DNA from: Isoperla grammatica
Lineage: Eukaryota; Arthropoda; Insecta; Plecoptera; Perlodidae
Assembly: GCA_945910005.1 (NCBI GenBank)
Contig: OX246741.1
Location: forward strand, 50,680,625-50,744,624
Reading direction: 5' to 3'
Length of the DNA stretch: 64,000 nucleotides
Both the position numbers and the translations under genes were made by a program. The notes beneath the pieces are model-generated. The model was not told the origin of the DNA. It saw only the letters and a program-made list of their open reading frames with translations, and made no database searches. Shown piece by piece: positions 10,918 to 23,165 of this stretch. The first letter of the stretch is position 1; each line of letters starts with the position of its first letter.

Positions 10918-13060
10918 TACGTTCAGGACATGCGCTATATGTTCAGGACATGCGTCATACGTTCAGGACATGCGCTATACGTTCAGGACATGCGCTATAT
11001 GTTCAGGACATGCGTCATACGTTCAGGACATGCGCTATACGTTCAGAACATGCGCTATACGTTCAGGAAATGCGCTATACGTTCAGGACATGCGCTATAC
11101 GTTCAGGACATGCGCTATACGTTCAGAACATGCGCTATACGTTCAGGACATGCGCTATACGTTCAGGACATGCGCTATACGTTCAGGACATGCGTCATAC
11201 GTTCAGAACATGCGTCATACGTTCAGGACATGCGCTATACGCTCAGAACATGCGCTATACGTTCAGGACATGCGCTATACGTTCAGGACATGCGCTATAC
11301 GCTCAGAACTTGCGCTATACGTTCAGGACATGCGCTATACGTTCAGGACATGCGCTATACGCTCAGAACATGCGCTATACGTTCAGGACATGCGCTATAC
11401 GTTCAGGACATGCGCTATACGTTCAGGACATGCGCTATACGTTCAGGACATGCGCTATACGCTCAGAACATGCGCTATACGTTCAGGACATGCGCTATAC
11501 GTTCAGGACATGCGCTATACGTTCAGGACATGCGCTATACGTTCAGGACATGTGCTATACGCTCAAAACATGCGCTATACGTTCAGGACATGTGCTATAC
11601 GCTCAAAACATGCGCTATACGTTCAGAAAATGCGCTATACGCTCAGGACATGTGCTATACGCTCAAAACATGCGCTATACGTTCAGGACATGCGCTATAC
11701 GTTCAGGACATGCGCTATACGTTCAGGACATGTGCTATACGCTCAAAACATGCGCTATACGTTCAGGACATGCGCTATACGTTCAGGACATGTGCTTTAC
11801 GCTCAAAACATGCGCTATACGTTCAGGACATGCGCTATACGTTCAGGACATGTGCTATACGCTAAAAACATGCGCCATACGTTCAGGACATGCGCTATAC
11901 GTTCAGGACATGTGCTATACGCTCAAAACATGCGCTATACGTTCAGAAAATGCGCTATACGCTCAGGACATGTGCTATACGCTCAAAACATGCGCTATAC
12001 GTTCAGGACATGCGCTATACGTTTAGGACATGCGCTATACGTTCAGGACATGTGCTATACGCTCAAAACATGCGCTATACGTTCAGGACATGCGCTATAC
12101 GTTCAGGACATGTGCTATACGCTCAAAACATGCGCTATACGTTCAGGACATGCGCTATACGTTCAGGACATGCGCTATACGTTCAGGACATGTGCTATAC
12201 GCTCAAAACATGCGCTATACGTTCAGGACATGCGCTATACGTTCAGGACATGTGCTATACGCTCAAAACATGCGCTATACGCTCAAAACATGCGCTATAC
12301 GCTCAAAACATGCGCTATACGTTCAGGACATGCGCTATACGTTCAGGACATGCGCTATACGTTCAGGACATGTGCTATACGCTCAAAACATGCGCTATAC
12401 GTTCAGGACATGCGCCATACGTTCAGGACATGCGCTATACGTTCAGGACATGTGCTATACGCTCAAAACATGCGCTATACGTTCAGGACATGCGCTATAC
12501 GTTCAGGACATGTGCATTACGCTCAAAACATGCGCTTTACGTTCAGGACATGCGCTATACGTTCAGGACATGTGCTATACGCTCAAAACATGCGCTATAC
12601 GTTCAGAAAATGCGCTATACGTTCAGGACATGCGCTATACGTTCAGGACATGCGCTTTACGTTCAGGACATGCGCTATACGTTCAGGACATGTGCTATAC
12701 GCTCAAAACATGCGCTATACGTTCAGAAAATGCGCTATACGTTCAGGACATGCGCTATACGTTCAGGACATGTGCTATACGCTCAAAACATGCGCTATAC
12801 GTTCAGGACATGTGCTATACGCTCAAAACATGCGCTATACGTTCAGGACATGCGCTTTACGTTCAGGACATGCGCTATACGTTCAGGACATGTGCTATAC
12901 GCTCAAAACATGCGCTATACGTTCAGAAAATGCGCTATACGTTCAGGACATGCGCTATACGTTCAGGACATGTGCTATACGCTCAAAACATGCGCTATAC
13001 GTTCAGAAAATGCGCTATACGTTTAGGACATGTGCTGCACGTTCAGAAAATGTGCCACAC
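10918..13060 (+). repeat. 20-bp minisatellite, about 105-107 units
   Basis: The consensus unit is GTTCAGGACATGCGCTATAC. From 10921 to 13020 the array keeps exact 20-bp phase with no indel visible. Main variants are ...TGTGC... (a C-to-T change at a CpG), GCTCAAAACATGCGC and GTTCAGAAAATG. From about 11541 onward the TGTGC variant is nearly always followed by the GCTCAAAAC variant, forming a 40-bp higher-order dimer; the first 600 bp lack this dimer. Because 20 is not a multiple of 3 and the unit has no plus-strand stop in any phase, all three plus frames stay open (the longest is 10970-13111, 713 codons). The last two units are degenerate. Confidence 0.97.
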
Positions 13061-13490
13061 TGTCAGAACACGCACCGCAACCGCGCTAGTGTTTGGTGTT
13101 ACATGTTTTAATGGTAGCCTACCCTAAAATAGCTCTACAAAATAATTTTCATCATCTTTGTTTTCCTCCTCCTCCCCCCCTCCTCCTCTACTGCACGCCC
13201 CTCAAAATCATTATTAGATGTTGAATGATAATGTAACCGCGTACTCATGTTTTACCGTCTCACTGTTTTATCTCGTACAAATTGAAATTCATTAATTTCC
13301 TTTATCTATAACAATTCTTCACACTTGCTAAACCACTCTACGAAATGAAGCAACAGCGTTTGTCATTACTTACCCCGGCTATATCCCCGGCTATATCCAG
13401 CTAATATGCGGCTACTCATAGCGCTTGGGAGGTTGAGCTCGCTCCGAATAAAGTGATGAATTTACGGTTTCCATTTTGATAATTTCTTGT
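13061..13490. other. no recognisable feature
   Basis: Pyrimidine-rich tract near 13165-13195; otherwise nothing supported. Confidence 0.4.
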
Positions 13491-13504
13491 TTGTTGATCC
13501 TCTT

Positions 13505-14038
13505 TTGCAGGGTGCAAATTAACGGCTTGGCAGTGGGGGGGTTGTTCAAGTATAGTATCAGCGTGGGCAGTAAGGGGTCTGGGGCAAAGCCCCAGCATCC
13601 GGAGGCAAAACATTTGCTGAGGTATTATTTTTTTTTTTTAATTTACTTATTTAATGGTTTCTTTAAAGCATTGAAACTGTTTGGTGTTGTTTTTACCATT
13701 TACATGTAAAATGCTTGATGCCCTACTATGACGCAACTAAATATGTAACTAGTATCTAAAAGCTACGCAATGTACATATCAAATAATACACTTTGATAAT
13801 TCATCCTTCCTTATTTCCCTCGAGATGGCCTTAGAAGCGATCTGAGGTATTGTTTTAAAAGGGAAACCACATCATTAAGATATTTAAGTCTCATCTAAAG
13901 AAACTTGATATGACATGAGATGAGATGGGTATCAAGAGATGGAGAGATTGAGCCACCCCGGCGGGGATACCTTTCAGTAAAACAGAGCCAGGGATGATAT
14001 CAGAGGGGGGAAAATCCCCACATCCCAACCCCCCCCCC
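13505..14038 (+). repeat. dispersed repeat, copy 1
   Basis: Shares ordered blocks with 32157-32575: GGGTGCAAATTAACGGCTTG, GGTCTGGGGCAAAGCCCCAG, GGCCTTAGAAGCGAT, ATGAGATGAGATGG, ATACCTTTCAGTAAAACAGA and CCAGGGATGATATCAGAGGG. Copy 1 has extra sequence between the second and third blocks (about 13620-13800). Both copies end in a C-rich run. Family unknown. Confidence 0.75.
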
Positions 14039-14210
14039 AACAATTCTCACCATTCTCTTTTGTTGATATTATTACTTCGTGCGTCTACATCCTCGCATTC
14101 GTCTTTAATAACAGTGAAGTCTACGCAGAAAAAGCAAAACCAGAGATTTATTTCCAAGAACAATAGGGAAGATAGGGGAGGTTGGTGAGTGTGAATTATA
14201 ATGAATTAAG

Positions 14211-14413
14211 CTATGTTTCCATGGTTGTGTTTTTCCAACGCAGCCTTCTGCGTTGACGCAGACGAATTCAATTTTCGATAACTGTTATTTTCAACACATC
14301 ACGAGATACGCATCATTTAATTCTAATACAAGATGTGTTGAAAGTTACAGAAAATTGAAATAATCTACGTCAACACAGTTGGTTGCGTTGCAAGAACGCA
14401 TCCATGTAAAGTA
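14211..14413. mobile_element. fold-back MITE
   Basis: Imperfect inverted repeat of about 95 bp per arm. The left arm reads ...CCAACGCAG...TGCGTTGACG...TTCAATTTTC...TTTCAACACATC and the right arm is its reverse complement (GATGTGTTGAAA...AAAATTGAA...CGTCAACAC...GTTGCGTTG). Outer ends are TATGTTTCCATGG and CCATGTAAAGTA. Superfamily not determined. Confidence 0.7.
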
Positions 14414-14994
14414 AACGTAAGTGTCATGAGTAATGAAGGCAAATCAATGTAATTGTATGAAGAAAGTACTTGTGGTGGCTACACACGGAGTATTGTGAAA
14501 TTTAATTAAACATGAATAGTTTTTTTCATCGATAGTTAAGGTAGGGCGTGTTTTTGGAGCTTTTGAGACACATTGTTTTTACATTAATAAGGATTTTTTC
14601 GAATTGTTTTGGAAAATAGCAGAGATATAATAGCTACGTGTTGGTATAGACTGTAGATACTCATTTAGTTGTAGAGTGTAACATACTACAAGCTCAAAAG
14701 ATATCTTGAGAGATTCCGCCAATATGGCCTTGAAATAACTATGAAAAGTATTTGTCGGACGTTGAAAAGTACAAACAAATATTTAAAAGAAACGGGGTTG
14801 ACTAGAATACGGACCTTGCAAGATATCAGCTTCTAATAACTAATCAGATATTAGTGATTAAAATGCTCCTGAGGCAATGACAACATTTACGTACTGAGCG
14901 TCAGTATTCGTTGAGATCTAAAGTTTATAACCTTGTTTGGACGGAAGATGACTTTCATCGATCTGTTGTGTTGTGGCAGTGAGACACATTTCAC
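14414..14994. other. no recognisable feature
   Basis: AT-rich DNA; no RNA-like boxes or recognisable frame. Confidence 0.4.
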
Positions 14995-15769
<775 letters not shown>

Positions 15770-15908
15770 GGCCTGGTTTTTCAATCGCTCATTAACGGGG
15801 CCGTTAGCTGACGGTCCGTTATCTGCATAGGATTTGTTGGGTTACAGATTACGGACCGTCAGCTAACGGTCCTGTTAACGACCCGTTAACCGATTGAAAA
15901 ACCAGGCC
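15770..15908 (+). mobile_element. Harbinger-like hairpin MITE, copy 3
   Basis: Best-preserved copy of the family at 125-262. GGCCTGGTTTTTCAATCG at the left matches CGATTGAAAAACCAGGCC at the right perfectly. Inner arms GCTGACGGTCCG and CGGACCGTCAGC are also perfect. Left flank TTA, right flank AAA, so the target duplication is imperfect here. Confidence 0.85.
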
Positions 15909-16518
15909 AAAATCTCACAAAATGTTTCCTTTCCAAACTCACAATGAGTGCATACGTACAACTTACTAAACTACTGCTTATACTACTAGTATGCTGCTTA
16001 ACACCATTCCACATTTGAATACAGTTTGTAGACACTTTTGATACACATTGTATTTTCCAATGAATGTTTAAAAAAATGTAACGAGTTATAAATAAAACAT
16101 AAATATTTATTTAAAATGTATTTTTGATGACATCGAAAATAGTAAACATATAACAATATTGATACTTCATTAAATCAATTCAATTTTTAATGGTGAACCC
16201 AACGTTATATCACCTAGTTGTCCAGTACGTCGTTAAAAAATAATAAAAAACAATCAAATTTCTGCAAAAATGCATAATATTTCTTTTTGTAAAGATATTC
16301 CAAAATTACTAGTCATTTAAACGTTCTCACGTATAAAACTAACTATACATTTGTAGATCAAACAAATGGATGCTGAATTGAAAACCGGTGGCTATACTAG
16401 CTGGGGGTAACTTAAATTAGGTCCGAGTACATCATACACTATGCATAGCTTCATTAGTCTTCTTCAATTACCAAGGGAGAAGATCTACTCTGGTCTCAAA
16501 CACTTGTCCATAGAAGGG
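15909..16518. other. AT-rich intergenic DNA
   Basis: No recognisable gene. Confidence 0.4.
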
Positions 16519-16645
16519 TTAGGTCCAGTCTTACAATGTCCCAATAACTACGTCTTCGGCTTGTTATCTCCATGGCAACGACCAATCAAAACTGTTGAAA
16601 TCCTACAAATAACTTTCCTATTAGGAGATTGTAAGACCGGCCCTT
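16519..16645 (+). mobile_element. short TIR element (GGTCCAGTCTTACAATGTCC ends), copy 1
   Basis: The left end GGTCCAGTCTTACAATGTCC and the right end GGAGATTGTAAGACCGGCCC are inverted repeats of about 25 bp. The interior contains TTGTTATCTCCATGG. A second, inverted copy lies at 59493-59589. Superfamily not determined. Confidence 0.7.
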
Positions 16646-17350
16646 GGACTCGTGGGTATGGGAGACCGTATGACAGGCAGAGTGATGATGTTGCGCTGCC
16701 CTTTATCGCTATGTGACCACCGCTTACCCCCGTGACAACCCGACAATCATAACATATATATTCATTCCATGTCATATTATTTACAATTTATCATAATTGT
16801 TATGCTGGGCGGTGGGTACATAACTAAGGGGTGGAGTTTTAAATTATGTCAAACTAAAAATATTTTAACTCTATCTTGTACAATTTTTAGTCAAATGCTC
16901 CAAATCTTAAATGGCTCTTACGTTATTTTCAGTAATTTTTAGCACTTGACACTTAATTATGTGTTATGTAATTAAAATAACAATCAGCTGAAGAATACAA
17001 TGAACAAGGAAACCTAGTATAATATACTACTACTGTTCGTCGAGTCCTTGAGACTGAGTGAATGGTTGATGGAATAACACAGTCTACCACACTCTTCGCA
17101 GGACGCGGGTAAGGTTAAGCAGTCCCACAGCCAGCTATATTTTCACGACATAATAATAATAAATCTTTATTTAACATATTGTTATGCGTCAAATGATATG
17201 CTCAAATATCTTTTTGATATACTGAAATTTACCTTTTTCTTAATTGATCTAGGACTCTTAGATATAATTAATCACGGCCCTCTAGATCTTCAATGACAAC
17301 AATGCACAACAGTGAAAAATGCACCTTAACATAACATTTGAAAACCCTTA
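16646..17350. other. no recognisable feature
   Basis: Overlapping frames at 16441-16775 arise across the TIR element and have no recognisable family. AT-rich otherwise. Confidence 0.4.
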
Positions 17351-17358
17351 AATAGAGC
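17351..17358 (+). repeat. target-site duplication, left (AATAGAGC)
   Basis: Perfect match to 20579-20586, immediately outside the termini of the giant palindromic element. Confidence 0.9.
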
Positions 17359-20300
17359 CAAGGAGGTTATATAAAGCACTGGAGGGGCGGTGGCCTCTGT
17401 TGCAGTGAAGCCAGTTTTGCGGCACGCGGCCGAGCGGCGGCCATATTGAGACTGGAAGGATTTCAATGCATGCATCTTTCCCCGCCCCCTCGGCAGCCCC
17501 CCGCACGTGACTTTTTCCACGATGTGTCGCTACAGTTTTCGGCGCCCGGCCTTTGGCTACTCGTGGGTATTTTTTTCGACTTTCCACCCCCACCCCTTCA
17601 CCCCCTCACGACGTGTTTTATCTCGTCAAGTGTGCGATTTCGGCGCTCTCGTTTTGCGGTAAAAATTGTAAAAAATTCAAATGTTTTTTTGGGAATTTTT
17701 CGGATGCTTTTGATCGCAAGTCAATTGATTGGCGCATCTTTTTGTAAGAATTTTATGAATTTAAATGGTCCCTTTTAAAAGTTACGGGCACTTAAACTCG
17801 AAAAATTTGCGAAATTTGGATTCGACGGATCTGGTACGTTTTTAACGCGTCACATTCAAACGGCTCTGCCCGTCGAACCAAACGAGATATAACGTTCGTT
17901 TTTGTTTCGTTACCGACGCTTACCATCTGGGTAACTGGAATTTGGAAATTTTTTGGATTCGTCCCAGAACTTTCGTCATTCAAATTGTGTACATTTGGTA
18001 AAGTGCGTTTCTAAAAAGCGCGTGTAACATTTTTTTTCCACATTTTTTCTTTGAAAATTTTCTCGACTTTTTCATTTTGATAAATAACCACTAATCTTGA
18101 TTATTGACGAAGCGATTTTTTAATTTCGTCCCGGATGCTTAGTTATGGGCACTTTTCCATTAATTCTACACGGTTTCAGTTTTGATTTTTTTGCGTCAAG
18201 TTGGTACTTTCGAAATGGGTTTTTTTTCTTTAGGCTATGCTGAACCCTTGCCCGTACAGGGGCATGAAAAAACATTTTCGAAAAGTTACCCCTTTACCGA
18301 ATGACAGATGTTCCCGCAACGCACTTTTCACGGCGTTAAGAAAACACGAATACAAAAGTTTTGTTTTTGTATATTAAAAGGAATTTTAATATGCCATCCA
18401 ACATACATTTGTGATTAGTATTATTAAATGCACATTTGTCTATCCGAAAACGTTACGTTTAAAAATTAGACTTTACGGGTGTCCGAGTTACGGTGCTTTA
18501 ACGGGGGCGACCAATATGACTTACAGACTTCGTGTCAACTTTTTTAGAAAGCGTGATTCAATATTAAATATACGAGATCTTTAATTCACCAAAAAAGATC
18601 AACCCGGACTTTTTATACGCGCCCGTGTTACACGATACTTAACGAATAAATTGCCCAATGTTGTAGCATAGTATATCGAGTTCAAGCGTCCAGTGCCATA
18701 TGGGTCAGCGATTCGAATCCAACAATTTTCAAGTTTCTTTCTTTACTCAAGTATCCACGACAGTTTTACATGGTACATGTACTTTTTGTACACTTATTCT
18801 TTTTTCTTTTTTCAAAATCACACAATTTTCAAGTTTCTTTCTTCACTCAAGTATCTACGACACCCACAATAAGCCATCAAAGACAAATGTGAGTGTCGAA
18901 ATTGATTATCTTCAGATTACATCAATGTATACGGCACCCCCCCGTCGTCGTGTTTTGAGCTTTTTCGATAAATTAAAAACTAAACATATTTAATAAAGAA
19001 TAGAGAAAAGTTATTCCGACGAAAATATCCGAAAAAACTCATAACAAATTCGTAATTTGGGTGGTCAAAAACAAAAAAGTTGAATTTTGCACGTACAAAA
19101 GCTTTCCGGTACGTCCCGGTAAGTGTGACGTCAACAAACTGCACATGTACTGAAAGGTATTGGAACGCTCTTTTTAATGATACCAAAACGGGTTGTCCGA
19201 TTTCAAAACGGGACATTTGGGGGACGTTCAAAGCTGAAAATTAAAAATTAAAATTACAAAAATACGAAGACGGTACGTGCCCGGTACGTCCGGGTACATT
19301 CAATATGTCAAAAATAGTCTCGGACACGGTAAAACGGAAAACGATAATTAGAAAAAATTTCAACATGCTCTTTTAAGACTTTGAAAAATTCTTAAAGACA
19401 AATTCAGACAAAAAACGGCTACGCGTTAAATCCGTTAAAGCACCGTAACTCGGACACCCGTAAAGTCTAATTTTTTAACGTAACGTTTTCGGATAAACAA
19501 ATGTGCATTTAATAATACTAATCACAAATGTATGTTGGATGGCATATTAAAATCCCTTTTAATATACAAAAACATAACTTTTGAATGCGTGTTTTCTTAA
19601 CGCCGTGAAAAGTGCGTTGCGGGAACATCTGTCATTCGGTAAAGGGGTGACTTTTCGAAAATGTTTTTTCATGCCCCTGTACGGGCAAGGGTTGTGCATT
19701 GGCCTAAAGAAGAAAAACCCATTTCGGAAGTACCAACTTGACGCAAAAAAATTAAAACTGAAACCGTGTAGAATTAATGGAAAAGTGCCCATAACTAAGC
19801 ATCCGGGACGAAATTAAACAATCGCTTCGTCAATAATCAAGATTAGTGGTTATTTATCAAAATGAAAAAGTCGAGAAAATTTTCAAAGAAAAAATGTGGA
19901 AAAAAAGTGTTACACGCGCTTTTTGAAAACGCACTTTACCAAATGTACACAATTTGATTGACGAAAGTTCTGGGACGAATCCAAAAAATTTTCAAATTCC
20001 AGTTACCCAGATGGTAAGCGTTGGTAACGAAACAAAAACGAACGTTATATCTCGTTTGGTTCGACGAGCAGAGCCGTTTGAATGTGACGCGTTAAAAACG
20101 TACCAGATCCGTCAAATCCAAATTTCGCAAATTTTTCGAATTTAAGTGCCCGTAACTTTTAAAAGGGACCACTAAAATTCATAAAATTCTTACAAAAAGA
20201 TGCGCCAATCAATTGACTTGCGATCAAAAGCATCCGAAAAATTCCCCAAAAAACATTTGAATTTTTTACAATTTTTACCGCAAAACGAGAGCGCCGAAAT

Positions 20301-20578
20301 CGCACACTTGACGAGATAAAACACGTCGTGAGGGGGTGAAGGGGTGGGGGTGGAAAGTCAAAAAAAATACCCACGAGTAGCCAAAGGCCGGGCGCCGAAA
20401 ACTGTAGCGACACATCGTGGAAAAAGTCACGTGCGGGGGGCTGCCGAGGGGGCGGGTAAAGATGCATGCATTGAAATCCTTCCAGTCCCAATATGGCCGC
20501 CGCTCGGCCGCGTGCCGCAAAACTGGCTTCACTGCAACAGAGGCCACCGCCCCTCCAGTGCTTTATATAACCTCCTTG
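17359..20578. mobile_element. giant palindromic transposon, copy I (inner left arm deleted)
   Basis: 3220 bp, bounded by CAAGGAGGTTATATAAAGCA and its reverse complement TGCTTTATATAACCTCCTTG. The left arm is 17359-18507 and the right arm 18863-20578, with a 355-bp spacer. The inner 570 bp of the right arm (18863-19432) has no partner on the left, while copy II keeps both, so copy I lost the inner left arm. A TATATAAA box sits 9 bp inside each end, pointing inward. An 8-bp duplication and a CA start fit the hAT or P superfamilies. No transposase frame is present, so it is probably non-autonomous. A 63-codon frame (left arm minus 17792-17983, right arm plus 19954-20145) is conserved between arms, but this can follow from arm homogenisation. 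Confidence 0.9.
18508..18862. other. spacer (loop) of palindromic transposon I
   Basis: Unpaired 355 bp shared with copy II (26510-26859). It contains a direct duplication (TTTTCAAGTTTCTTTCTT... at about 18725 and 18828) and a box-B-like GATTCGAATCC near 18711. No coding function is apparent. Confidence 0.7.
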
Positions 20579-20586
20579 AATAGAGC
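20579..20586 (+). repeat. target-site duplication, right (AATAGAGC)
   Basis: Partner of 17351-17358. Confidence 0.9.
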
Positions 20587-21714
20587 TAATCATGGCCCTC
20601 GGGATTCAATTCTGAAAATCATCTATTTGTGTTGGTAGGAACGCTTACAGCGCTGCTGTCTTACGGTCTCCCATATGGGAACTGTATGTTCTCCTTTAAG
20701 GAGAGGGGGTAAGGGGGGGATGAAAGGGGGGGTAAATGCTTTGGACACGCACGAGCGCCATCTAGATAACTTTTCTCAAATTATTTCCTGTTGTTATAGC
20801 TTTTGTAATAAAAGATGCCGTAGGGTGTTTTCAACGATGTGTGATTGTGATGCTGTATTCGTTTATTTGACGCCCGCTGATCTTCTGGTCAAAGCATCGC
20901 AATATGATGTGGAACAGAGAGGGAGTAATTGAGTTGTCGAAGAAAATTGATGCTTTTCTTTTATTAACGTTATTACGCGTCCATGTATTCACATCTGTAG
21001 AACTTGTCTCTTAAGTGGAACCACTCATGTCTAAATGAAGACGCTTTGGAATGTACAAGCTTTAAAAAGTCAGGGTTATTTAGGTTTGAGTGAAAGTTCG
21101 GATTTTCATTAAAAATGAAGTAAATTTGTCTTGGAATTTGCTTTTATTTTTAAAATTAAAAAGCTGAACAATCACGAGATAATTAATTTCTAAAGAAGCT
21201 TGAAAATAGGAAATAAATATAAAGAAAGGTTTAAGTCACAAGAAGTCTTAAATTAAGATTAGTCTGCGGTTTTCTCTAAGGTCGGTTTACACACCTATTT
21301 AAGATTGAAGAATAACACCAGGTTTACTCGATGTGGCCCCTGTTTAGGTAACTTTATAGGTAGTTAGGGGGAGGGGGATTTAGGCGGGAACATTTTAGAG
21401 CTGTTGATAGGACTGATTTCCAGCATTTTTCATGTGACGCGGAAAATGTCAGAGAGCCCCTTCAGTTAGGATTGCCGGCGACCGCCATCGCACTGGTACC
21501 CTCGTGAATTAGATACTTGTATGTTCCCGCTTTATCGGTAAATCCATCTATAATGGTATGTACAGGAAACCATTGAAATGCACCGGATATTCTTCCTTCC
21601 CCCCCCTGCAAAGAAGATACGAGTGGCGTTCCTGTCTACACTAGGGGCACTAGAGTTTTGTTCACCTGTGTTACATTAGTGCAAGTCAGTGTACATATTA
21701 GTACGGCGTTTGCC
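20587..21714. other. intergenic DNA
   Basis: G-rich patch at 20700-20735; an 85-codon frame (20675-20932) has no recognisable family. Nothing else supported. Confidence 0.4.
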
Positions 21715-21785
21715 TTTAATTAAAACACACTAGCTTAGAGAGCACAGTAGGTTTTTACACTGGTTATTTAGCTCGTGTAATACGA
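21715..21785 (+). repeat. direct repeat flanking the MULE remnant, left copy
   Basis: About 70 bp (CACTAGCTTAGAGAGCACAG, then TTTTTACACTGGTTATTTAG) matches 23098-23165 in direct orientation. The pair brackets the decayed MULE element and could be remains of a nested or duplicated insertion. Confidence 0.65.
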
Positions 21786-21797
21786 GTTAGCGGACAT

Positions 21798-22806
21798 AAC
21801 GTCCAACACTTTTGGTCCAATAAATCATTCGTCCAATAAATATGCTCCATTCCAAGTGGTCCAGGGGAAATGGTCCATTGCATAAGGTCCAATCATGGAC
21901 TTAAAAATAGTAACTTCGTTACTGGACCTAAATCAGCTGACAAATCAGTGTACCAATTAAATAGCCACGGAAGAAGGCGGTGGCAGCCATTTTAGCCCTT
22001 AAGTTTCGGATTTTGACATTGTTCACATTGTTGTTGTGACTGTTGATGTGTAATTGCTTGGTGATAGGGGCTAAAATGTCCGAGAAGGTGAAAGACCAGA
22101 AATGAGAATCGCAGACGCGTATTCCAACCATGTTGCACATCCAGATAGTTGTAAATTCATGGTCCAATCATGGATATGGTCTAATCATGAAAATGGTCCA
22201 ATCATGAATATGGTCCATTAAATTTCGTCAAGTGAATCACCGTGGATGTGGCACTTAACAATAAGCTACCTAAATTCAAAAACAGTTTGCAAAGCTTAAT
22301 GTATTGTAGCAAGTTGCTTAGTTACAGGAGGTTTCAGAAGTTTTCAGTAAATTTCCTTAGGGGCAAATCCTATTATTTTAAATTATGAGCAACGAACCAA
22401 CAACAATATCGAGGGATGGCTCAGTAAGTTCCAGAAACTGATGATAGTACACCATCCTTCGCTCTGGAAGTTCATAGAAGTTTTGAAAAAAGAGCAACGT
22501 GATAATGAACAAGTGATTGCACAAATAGAAGGAGGGCACAGGCAAGTTCGTCCACCGGTCTCTCGGCGTTACCTTTCTAACCAGCAGCAGGTCGAAGTCG
22601 TTACGACTGTACATGATCGGCATTAAATAATGGACGTTAATTTAAGCATGGACGAAATGATATGGGTTTGGACTTTCTTCAAGTTGGGCCAATTTGTTAG
22701 TTGGACCATAATGGTTTTGGACATTAGTACATGGACGAAGTATGGGCTTGGACTATTTTTCAAGTTGGACCAATTTTTAAGTTGGACTATAACATTTTTG
22801 GACGTT
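21798..22806 (+). mobile_element. decayed MULE-type DNA transposon
   Basis: About 1 kb. The outer ends read AACGTCCAACACTTTTGGTCC and an inverted counterpart GGACTATAACATTTTTGGACGTT. Both ends, and a patch at 22155-22220, are packed with GGTCCAA/TTGGAC iterations that resemble subterminal transposase-binding repeats. The interior encodes a C-terminal transposase fragment (22351-22626). A stretch at about 22097-22170 (reading ...SNHVAHPDSCKF in one plus frame) may be the end of a FLYWCH-like zinc finger. Most of the transposase core is missing. No target duplication was identified. Confidence 0.6.
22351..22626 (+). pseudogene. MULE transposase, C-terminal fragment
   Basis: About 91 codons plus stop. 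The reading includes ...RTNNNIEGWLSKFQKLM followed by VHHPSLWKFIEVLKKEQ and a basic, Gln-rich tail. The order 'RTNN-x-EGWH-like / HP-x-[IL]WKFI-x-x-L-x-x-EQ' is the conserved C-terminal end of MULE transposases found in animal genomes next to FLYWCH zinc-finger domains, known from the family and not checked here. The catalytic DDE core is absent. The fragment follows TTTTCAG, so an acceptor site is conceivable. The 61-codon ATG frame 22441-22626 is the tail of this fragment. It lies inside the GTCCA-repeat element at 21798-22806, which fits a deletion derivative. No activity is expected. Confidence 0.7.
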
Positions 22807-22907
22807 TTGAATTGGTTGATTTGTCCTGTAAGCGTAATACGCTTTGTTACACTGGATAGTGTAAGCTGCTTTTAGTGACGGTTCAAGTCTCCTTGTTTTA
22901 TTAGCTA

Positions 22908-22971
22908 CGTAAGTATTGATGCGTTATTGTCCTTATATTCGTAAGTATTGATGCGTTATTGTCCTTATATT
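22908..22971 (+). repeat. 32-bp tandem duplication
   Basis: CGTAAGTATTGATGCGTTAT plus 12 more bases occurs twice head to tail without differences, so it is recent. Confidence 0.9.
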
Positions 22972-23097
22972 CAAAGAAACTTGAACCACCTAAATTGGGC
23001 ATAAAACAGGCGAACGAAGCTAATCATTGAGTCCTGAATGGTTCAGCCACGGATTATCTGTGGTTCAGCCCTAAGCCGAGACTGTTTCCTCACCGCT

Positions 23098-23165
23098 ATT
23101 GAATTAATTAAAACATACTAGCGTAGAGATCACAGTAGATTTTTACACTGGCTATTTAGCTCGTG
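23098..23165 (+). repeat. direct repeat flanking the MULE remnant, right copy
   Basis: Partner of 21715-21785. Confidence 0.65.

Noticed and set aside
10918..13060. CRISPR-like array
   Set aside because: Units are head-to-tail with no spacers, and the context is eukaryotic.
10930..13127. Six long overlapping open frames (311-713 codons) over the 20-bp array
   Set aside because: They follow automatically from a stop-free 20-bp unit; no codon bias, start context or splice sites support a gene. Kept as a finding about the array, not as CDS.
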